From contig NZ_CAWVHE010000013.1 of the NCBI RefSeq assembly GCF_963929015.1, positions 1 to 64,000 of the forward strand: a stretch of DNA of 64,000 nucleotides. Reading direction: 5' to 3'. Every line of letters starts with the position of its first letter. The first letter of the stretch is position 1. The DNA comes from Merdimonas sp963929015. Its GTDB lineage: Bacteria; Bacillota; Clostridia; Lachnospirales; Lachnospiraceae. The notes below the pieces were generated by a model. It was given only the letters and a program-made list of their open reading frames with translations, made no database searches and had not been told where the DNA came from. Of this stretch, positions 59,085 to 64,000 are shown in pieces. The translations under genes and the position numbers were made by a program.

Positions 59085-61466
59085 ATGGCTTCTAAATCTA
59101 AAAAGAGAAGAAGCAGACAGACATCCAAACAGAAACAGACCTTTTTAAAAGATGAGATCATAATCTGGCTGACGTTAGCCATCAGCATTCTGATGTTAGT
59201 CAGTCTTTTTGGATTCGGAGGATTCATAGGGGAGGGATTTTCCGACATCCTGTTTCTGATATTTGGAATCGCCGCATATGTGATTCCGTTTTTATTGTTT
59301 GGCGGAGTTACATTTCTCATATCAAACAAAGAAAACCATCAGGCGCATGTAAAAGCAGCTGCATGGGTGGTGCTGTTGGTTCTTGTATGTACGTTCCTGC
59401 AGCTGATCCATCAAAAGGGAGGATTTCTCGGAAGCCTCCTTGCGGATATTCTGACTCCTGCCATCGGCGTGGCAGGTACATACGTTGTGATCCTTATCCT
59501 GATGATCATCTGTATTGTGATCATCACCGGGAAATCCGTACTTAATGGCGTGAGAGCCAAAGGCGGAAAAGCATACGACAAAGCCAGACAAGACGCGGTA
59601 AGGCTCAAAGAACGCACCCAGTCTATGAAGATACCGCAATCCGCTGCAAAGACACAGAACCGCAGAAAAAACCGCAGGGACCATTATGTAGAAGGCGTGT
59701 CTTTTGACACTACGCTTTCTAAAAAATCACCGGAAGTACGGGAACTGACTCCCGGCAGCGAAGAGAAAAAGACGCAGGACTTCCCCATATACAGAGGTCT
59801 GGACGACAACCTTGTGAAAACGGAGGAAATAGCAGAAGAGACCCCGTCAAAAGGAACAGAAGCGCGTACAGAGGATGCTCCTGCTGTTGAGGAACCGGGA
59901 GGAAAGAAAAAGAAACTGACTGCGCGGGAAATCGAAAACGAGACCCTGGCTGTTACCCGGGCGGCAGCCGAGCCCAGAAAATCTGCGGCAAAAGCTTACC
60001 GGTATCCGCCCATCTCTCTCTTAAAAAAAGGCGGCTCCCACAGCGGTGAATCGGATGCTTCCTTAAGGGAAACCGCCAGAAAACTTCAGCAGACGCTTCA
60101 AAATTTCGGCGTTCAGGTGACCGTTACCAATGTAAGCTGCGGCCCCTCTGTCACCCGGTATGAACTGCAGCCGGAAATGGGTGTAAAAGTCAGCAAGATC
60201 GTAGGTCTGGCAGATGACATCAAATTAAATCTTGCAGCTGCTGACATCCGGATTGAAGCGCCGATCCCCGGGAAAGCGGCGGTTGGTATTGAAGTGCCCA
60301 ATAAAGAGAATTCTCCGGTCATGCTCCGTGATCTGTTGGAATCTTCTGAATTTAAAAACAGTGTTTCCAGAGTGTCTTTTGCTGTAGGAAAGGATATTGG
60401 CGGTAAAGTCGTAGTGGCAGATATTGCAAAGATGCCGCATGTTCTTATTGCCGGAGCCACCGGTTCCGGTAAATCCGTCTGCATCAATACGCTGATCATG
60501 AGTATTTTGTACAAAGCAACTCCCCAGGAGGTGAAGCTGATCATGATCGACCCCAAGGTGGTAGAACTTAGCGTATATAACGGAATCCCGCATCTGATGA
60601 TTCCGGTCGTGACCGATCCGAAAAAAGCGGCGGGCGCTCTGAACTGGGCAGTGGCAGAAATGACAAGAAGATACCAGGCCTTTGCAGATTATCACGTCCG
60701 TGACATGAAAGGATATAATGAAAAAATCCGTACGCTGCCTGACAACGGGGACGGAACCGCTCCTTCCCTGATGCCGCAGATCGTGATCATTGTCGACGAG
60801 CTGGCGGATCTTATGATGGTGGCGCCCGGAGACGTGGAAGAGGCCATCTGCCGCCTGGCACAGCTTGCCCGGGCAGCCGGCATCCATCTTGTTCTGGCAA
60901 CACAGAGGCCTTCCGTCAACGTCATCACGGGACTGATCAAAGCCAATATGCCTTCCAGGATCGCTTTTGCCGTTTCCTCGGGCGTGGATTCAAGGACGAT
61001 CATTGATATGAACGGGGCAGAAAAGCTTCTTGGTAAAGGAGACATGCTCTTTTATCCCTCTGGTTATCAGAAACCTGCCCGGGTACAGGGCTCATTTGTC
61101 AGTGACAAAGAGGTGCAGGATGTGGTCGAATATTTGAAAGACCGAAATGAAAGCACCAGTTATGATGAAGAAATCGTCAACCATGTAAATACCGCCGCAC
61201 TCGGGAATAGTTCCTCCGGGGCCGCGGTTTCGGAAGAAAACGAAAGAGATGTTCATTTTATTGATGCAGGCCGCCTGATCATTGAAAAGGAAAAGGCATC
61301 CATCGGGATGCTGCAAAGAGCTTTTAAGATCGGGTTCAACCGGGCGGCAAGGATCATGGATCAGCTGGCGGAAGCCGGCGTAGTGGGGCCGGAGGAAGGC
61401 ACCAAGCCAAGGAAGATCCTGATGACATCGGCAGAATTTGAACAATATATTGAAGAATCTCTATAA
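59085..61466 (+). CDS. ftsK: FtsK/SpoIIIE-family DNA translocase
   Basis: The 793-residue motor pumps DNA through the closing septum. Four membrane spans lie between about residues 24 and 160. A charged linker follows, then the alpha/beta motor with Walker A GATGSGKSVCINTLI near 456 and VIIVDELADLMMV. The C-terminal gamma winged helix (SIGMLQRAFKIGFNRAARI) reads orientation sequences. The start ATG has AAGGGGGA upstream. It is in the length range of SpoIIIE. Confidence 0.95.
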   Translation: MASKSKKRRSRQTSKQKQTFLKDEIIIWLTLAISILMLVSLFGFGGFIGEGFSDILFLIFGIAAYVIPFLLFGGVTFLISNKENHQAHVKAAAWVVLLVLVCTFLQLIHQKGGFLGSLLADILTPAIGVAGTYVVILILMIICIVIITGKSVLNGVRAKGGKAYDKARQDAVRLKERTQSMKIPQSAAKTQNRRKNRRDHYVEGVSFDTTLSKKSPEVRELTPGSEEKKTQDFPIYRGLDDNLVKTEEIAEETPSKGTEARTEDAPAVEEPGGKKKKLTAREIENETLAVTRAAAEPRKSAAKAYRYPPISLLKKGGSHSGESDASLRETARKLQQTLQNFGVQVTVTNVSCGPSVTRYELQPEMGVKVSKIVGLADDIKLNLAAADIRIEAPIPGKAAVGIEVPNKENSPVMLRDLLESSEFKNSVSRVSFAVGKDIGGKVVVADIAKMPHVLIAGATGSGKSVCINTLIMSILYKATPQEVKLIMIDPKVVELSVYNGIPHLMIPVVTDPKKAAGALNWAVAEMTRRYQAFADYHVRDMKGYNEKIRTLPDNGDGTAPSLMPQIVIIVDELADLMMVAPGDVEEAICRLAQLARAAGIHLVLATQRPSVNVITGLIKANMPSRIAFAVSSGVDSRTIIDMNGAEKLLGKGDMLFYPSGYQKPARVQGSFVSDKEVQDVVEYLKDRNESTSYDEEIVNHVNTAALGNSSSGAAVSEENERDVHFIDAGRLIIEKEKASIGMLQRAFKIGFNRAARIMDQLAEAGVVGPEEGTKPRKILMTSAEFEQYIEESL

Positions 61467-61523
61467 AAGTTGTTTCCAAAAGAAAAATCTGATGAAAATA
61501 GATATTCGGGAGGATTTCGCAGT

Positions 61524-62711
61524 ATGAAATGTAGAAATTGCGGTCACGAAATACCGGATGGAAAACTATATTGTGAGTTTTGCGGAGTAGAAGTACAGAT
61601 CGTTCCAGATTATAACCCTTTAGAGGATATGCTGACTGCACAGATCAAAGTATCTTTTGATGAAGACGGAAATCCCAAAAAAGATACGGATCCCAGAGAA
61701 AACTCCGTCCAGAATACGGCCCGTCGAAGTACCAGAGCTTTATCTCCGGAGGAAGAAAGAAAACGCCGCCGCCAGAGAGCCGCCAGAAAAAAAGCGGCGC
61801 TGCGAAGGAAAAGGCGAAGGCTTCTGACGATTATGGGGATCCTTCTTTTTCTGATCCTTGCAATTATTTATTTCCTGTACGCCAATTCTTATACCGGAAT
61901 TGTCCGCAAAGGAAACCGGGCGCTTTCAGCGGGAGATTATCAGGAAGCGCTGGATCTTTTTGACCGTGCAGTTACAAAAAACCATGAAAAACCGGAGGCG
62001 TATACCGGCCTTTCCCAGGTCTATCTGGGCGAGGATGATCCGGATGCGGCTGAAGCGGTATTTCTGACCGCTCTTGAAGATCAACGGGACAACGCCGACC
62101 TTTATGAGGCATGCATCCAGTTCTATATGGATACTAAACAGCCGGAGCAGATCCCGCTGCTTTTGGAAGACGCAGGGGATACTGCAAGAAAATCTTTAAG
62201 CGATTATATTATTTCCAGGCCCAAATTCAGTCTGGATGATGAAGAGACCTTTGAGGATGTACAGGAACTGACGCTTACTTCCGAGGACGGGACAACGATC
62301 TACTACACTACGGATGAATCCGATCCCACCACATCCTCTGAAAAATATACGGACCCCATACAGATTCGTGAGGGTAGTACCGTCATCACAGCCATAGCCG
62401 TGGATGAAAGAGGAATCCCAAGTCTCCCGGCCAGAAGAAATTATGTAGTGGAATTCCCTATTGTAGACGCTCCTGCTGTGTCTCCTTCAACCGGTCAGTA
62501 TGAGGAAGCCAGACAGATTGAGATCAAGGTGCCGGAAGGATATGACGCCTACTATACCATGGATGAGTCCGATCCCACCACTGCTTCTGCCAAATACACC
62601 GGCCCCATTGACATGCCGGAGGGGACTACGATTTTTAAAGCGATCCTGGTAAACAGTGAAGGACGATCCAGCGGGATCACCACCCGGAATTACGAACGGG
62701 TATCCCAATAA
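61524..62711 (+). CDS. Zinc-ribbon membrane protein with TPR and two chitobiase-like repeats
   Basis: The 395-residue protein has four parts. A zinc ribbon (CRNCGHEIPDGKLYCEFCG) is at the N-terminus. A very basic stretch precedes a single membrane span (LTIMGILLFLILAIIYFLY) near residues 96-114. A tetratricopeptide region is near 125-220. Two repeats of the chitobiase/hexosaminidase C-terminal type follow (YYTTDESDPTTSSEKYTDP near 260 and YYTMDESDPTTASAKYTGP near 342). The predicted topology puts the zinc ribbon inside and the TPR and repeats outside. The repeats are linker modules in many Gram-positive surface proteins. The start at 61524 has GGGAGGA. Function is unknown. Confidence 0.82.
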   Translation: MKCRNCGHEIPDGKLYCEFCGVEVQIVPDYNPLEDMLTAQIKVSFDEDGNPKKDTDPRENSVQNTARRSTRALSPEEERKRRRQRAARKKAALRRKRRRLLTIMGILLFLILAIIYFLYANSYTGIVRKGNRALSAGDYQEALDLFDRAVTKNHEKPEAYTGLSQVYLGEDDPDAAEAVFLTALEDQRDNADLYEACIQFYMDTKQPEQIPLLLEDAGDTARKSLSDYIISRPKFSLDDEETFEDVQELTLTSEDGTTIYYTTDESDPTTSSEKYTDPIQIREGSTVITAIAVDERGIPSLPARRNYVVEFPIVDAPAVSPSTGQYEEARQIEIKVPEGYDAYYTMDESDPTTASAKYTGPIDMPEGTTIFKAILVNSEGRSSGITTRNYERVSQ

Positions 62712-62717
62712 AGTGAC

Positions 62718-62746
62718 TTGATATTTTTTGCCAGATATTTTATTAT
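62718..62746 (+). promoter_or_regulatory. nfnAB promoter
   Basis: TTGATA (62718-62723), 17 bp, TATTAT (62741-62746), about 35 bp before nfnA. Confidence 0.65.
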
Positions 62747-62781
62747 GAAAGAAGTATAAACTAGATTTAGGAGGAAATGAG

Positions 62782-63669
62782 ATGTACAAGATATTAAAAG
62801 CCGAAAAACTGGCTGATATGATCTATCTTATGGATGTTGAAGCTCCTCGCGTGGCAAAGCACTGTATGCCCGGTCAGTTTGTCATTGTGAAGATGGACGA
62901 AAAAGGGGAGCGTATTCCTCTGACCATCTGCGACTATGACAGAGAAGCCGGAACGATCACGATCGTATTTCAGACTGTGGGAGCCTCTACGCATAAGATG
63001 GCTGAATTAAAAGCCGGAGATTCCTTCCGTGATTTTACAGGTCCTCTTGGATGTCCTTCCGAACTGGTGGAAGAAGATCTTGAGACACTGAAAAAGAAAA
63101 AAATTCTGTTTGTCGGCGGCGGTGTCGGCGCGGCGCCGGTTTATCCACAGGTAAAGTGGATGCATGAACATGGAATCGACGTAGATGTAATCATCGGTTC
63201 CAAGACCAAGGATATGCTGCTTCTGGAAGATGAAATGAAGGCTGTAGCCGGCAATTATTATCCCTGCACAGACGACGGTACATACGGACATGCGGGAATG
63301 GTTACTTCCATGATCGAAGAACTGCATGCACAGGGCAACCGGTATGATGTCTGTGTTGCCATTGGTCCTATGATCATGATGAAGTTTGTCTGTCTTCTGA
63401 CTAAAAAACTGGAGATCCCTACGATCGTCAGCATGAATCCGATCATGGTAGACGGAACCGGCATGTGCGGAGCCTGCAGACTCCATGTGGGAGATGAGAT
63501 CAAGTTTGCCTGCGTAGACGGTCCGGAATTTGACGGTCATCTGGTCAATTTTGACGAGGCGATGAAGAGACAGCAGATGTACAAGACCCAGGAGGGCCGT
63601 GCAATGCTGAAATTACAGGAAGGCGACACCCATCACGGCGGATGTGGCCATTGCGGAGGTGACAACTAA
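62782..63669 (+). CDS. nfnA: NfnA-like FAD/NAD-binding oxidoreductase subunit
   Basis: The 295-residue protein has a FAD domain (PGQFVIVKMDEKGERIPLT near residues 30-48), an NAD-binding segment FVGGGVGAAPVYPQV near 111-125, and a C-terminal [2Fe-2S] cysteine set (DGTGMCGACRLHVG, then FACVDGPEF). This is the alpha subunit of NADH-dependent ferredoxin:NADP+ oxidoreductase or of sulfide dehydrogenase. The pairing with an NfnB-type gene supports Nfn, which couples NADPH, NADH and ferredoxin by electron bifurcation. A strong AGGAGG precedes the start. Its stop overlaps the nfnB start (TAATG). Confidence 0.88.
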   Translation: MYKILKAEKLADMIYLMDVEAPRVAKHCMPGQFVIVKMDEKGERIPLTICDYDREAGTITIVFQTVGASTHKMAELKAGDSFRDFTGPLGCPSELVEEDLETLKKKKILFVGGGVGAAPVYPQVKWMHEHGIDVDVIIGSKTKDMLLLEDEMKAVAGNYYPCTDDGTYGHAGMVTSMIEELHAQGNRYDVCVAIGPMIMMKFVCLLTKKLEIPTIVSMNPIMVDGTGMCGACRLHVGDEIKFACVDGPEFDGHLVNFDEAMKRQQMYKTQEGRAMLKLQEGDTHHGGCGHCGGDN

Positions 63670-64000
63670 TGGCTGATATGTTGAAAAGAGTTCCTGTAAG
63701 AGAACAGGACGCAAAGGTAAGAGCAACAAACTTTGAAGAAGTATGTTACGGATATAATCAGGAAGAAGCCATGGAAGAGGCTTCCCGCTGCCTGAACTGT
63801 AAAAATGCCAAATGTATCCAGGGATGTCCGGTATCGATCAATATTCCCGGATTTATCGCAAAGATCAAGGATGGCGATATCGAAGGCGCTTATCATGTGA
63901 TCAGCGAATCCTCTGCACTTCCGGCTATCTGCGGACGTGTGTGTCCCCAGGAATCCCAGTGCGAATGCAAATGTATCCGCGGTATCAAAGGAGAGCCGGT
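63669..64000 (+). CDS. nfnB: NfnB-like glutamate synthase/flavin-bifurcating large subunit, 3' end outside window
   Basis: Only the first 110 residues are present. They contain the two cysteine-rich clusters of the GltD/NfnB N-terminus: RCLNCKNAKCIQGCPVSINIP and CGRVCPQESQCECKC, which hold two [4Fe-4S] clusters. The GltD-type FAD/NADPH domains lie beyond the edge. The start overlaps the nfnA stop, so the two subunits are translationally coupled. A standalone NADPH-glutamate synthase small chain is the alternative, but the neighbour argues for NfnB. Confidence 0.85.
   Translation, partial: MADMLKRVPVREQDAKVRATNFEEVCYGYNQEEAMEEASRCLNCKNAKCIQGCPVSINIPGFIAKIKDGDIEGAYHVISESSALPAICGRVCPQESQCECKCIRGIKGEP

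Noticed and set aside
1..64000. CRISPR array, prophage structural genes or insertion sequences
   Set aside because: No regularly spaced repeats, transposase or phage proteins were seen on either strand.

Overview
The window looks like chromosomal core sequence from an anaerobic Firmicute of the Lachnospiraceae type. This is judged from protein style and gene content: a large CoA-dehydratase-activase-like protein, Rex, NfnAB-like flavoproteins, a formate-THF ligase cluster, Pta-AckA and the GGGtGRT pair. Ribosome binding sites are strong GGAGG types, and many gaps hold near-consensus sigma-A promoters with 16-18 bp spacers. I see no CRISPR array, insertion sequence or prophage structural gene. 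Nearly all genes are on the + strand. The exceptions are the RqcH fragment at the left edge, the 1428-residue activase-like gene, tmcAL, an ABC-F gene and one tRNA-Leu.

Layout. 1-9.3 kb: rqcH (partial), then yicC (frameshifted)-gmk-rpoZ-rimO-pgsA-cinA, where cinA is fused to a membrane segment and an extra C-terminal domain; then a NifU-like scaffold gene and the GGGtGRT gene. 9.3-11.9 kb: an accessory-looking stretch with a 30-residue hydrophobic peptide that looks like a type I toxin, its probable antisense promoter, a MoeA-like gene and the scar of a deleted modABC operon. 11.9-21 kb: the activase-like gene, a rhomboid-like membrane protein, pyruvate kinase, a TrmB-type regulator overlapping lysA, and tRNA-Leu(CAA). 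21-25 kb: fhs-fchA-folD and a formate/nitrite-type channel, a one-carbon cluster. 25-35 kb: polA, coaE, an MBL hydrolase, DegV, tmcAL, mgtE, pta-ackA. 35-45.5 kb: yceD-rpmF, a fucose-isomerase-family gene, plsX-acpP-rnc-smc-ftsY, and threonine ammonia-lyase. 45.5-49 kb: a probable Re-citrate synthase, a GntR regulator and isocitrate dehydrogenase behind a perfect 24-bp palindrome. 49-64 kb: ABC-F, rex, nnr-alr-mazF, a soluble CorC-like protein, yebC, a hypothetical, an O-acetylhomoserine sulfhydrylase-like gene, tepA, ftsK, a zinc-ribbon/TPR protein and nfnAB (nfnB cut by the right edge).

How it fits together. The metabolic genes describe a fermenter that makes ATP and acetate through Pta-AckA, moves C1 units between formate and folate, builds 2-oxoglutarate through an oxidative citrate branch, and balances NAD(H), NADP(H) and ferredoxin with NfnAB under Rex sensing. 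The FolD lacks the cyclohydrolase residues, which explains why fchA sits beside it. Two regulators (TrmB-like and GntR) sit next to strong inverted repeats that overlap promoter -10 boxes, so their operators can be proposed directly. The clearest signs of genome decay are the yicC frameshift and the modABC deletion junction. The least understood items are the GGGtGRT pair, the CinA fusion, and the toxin locus with a nine-G tract before its start codon.
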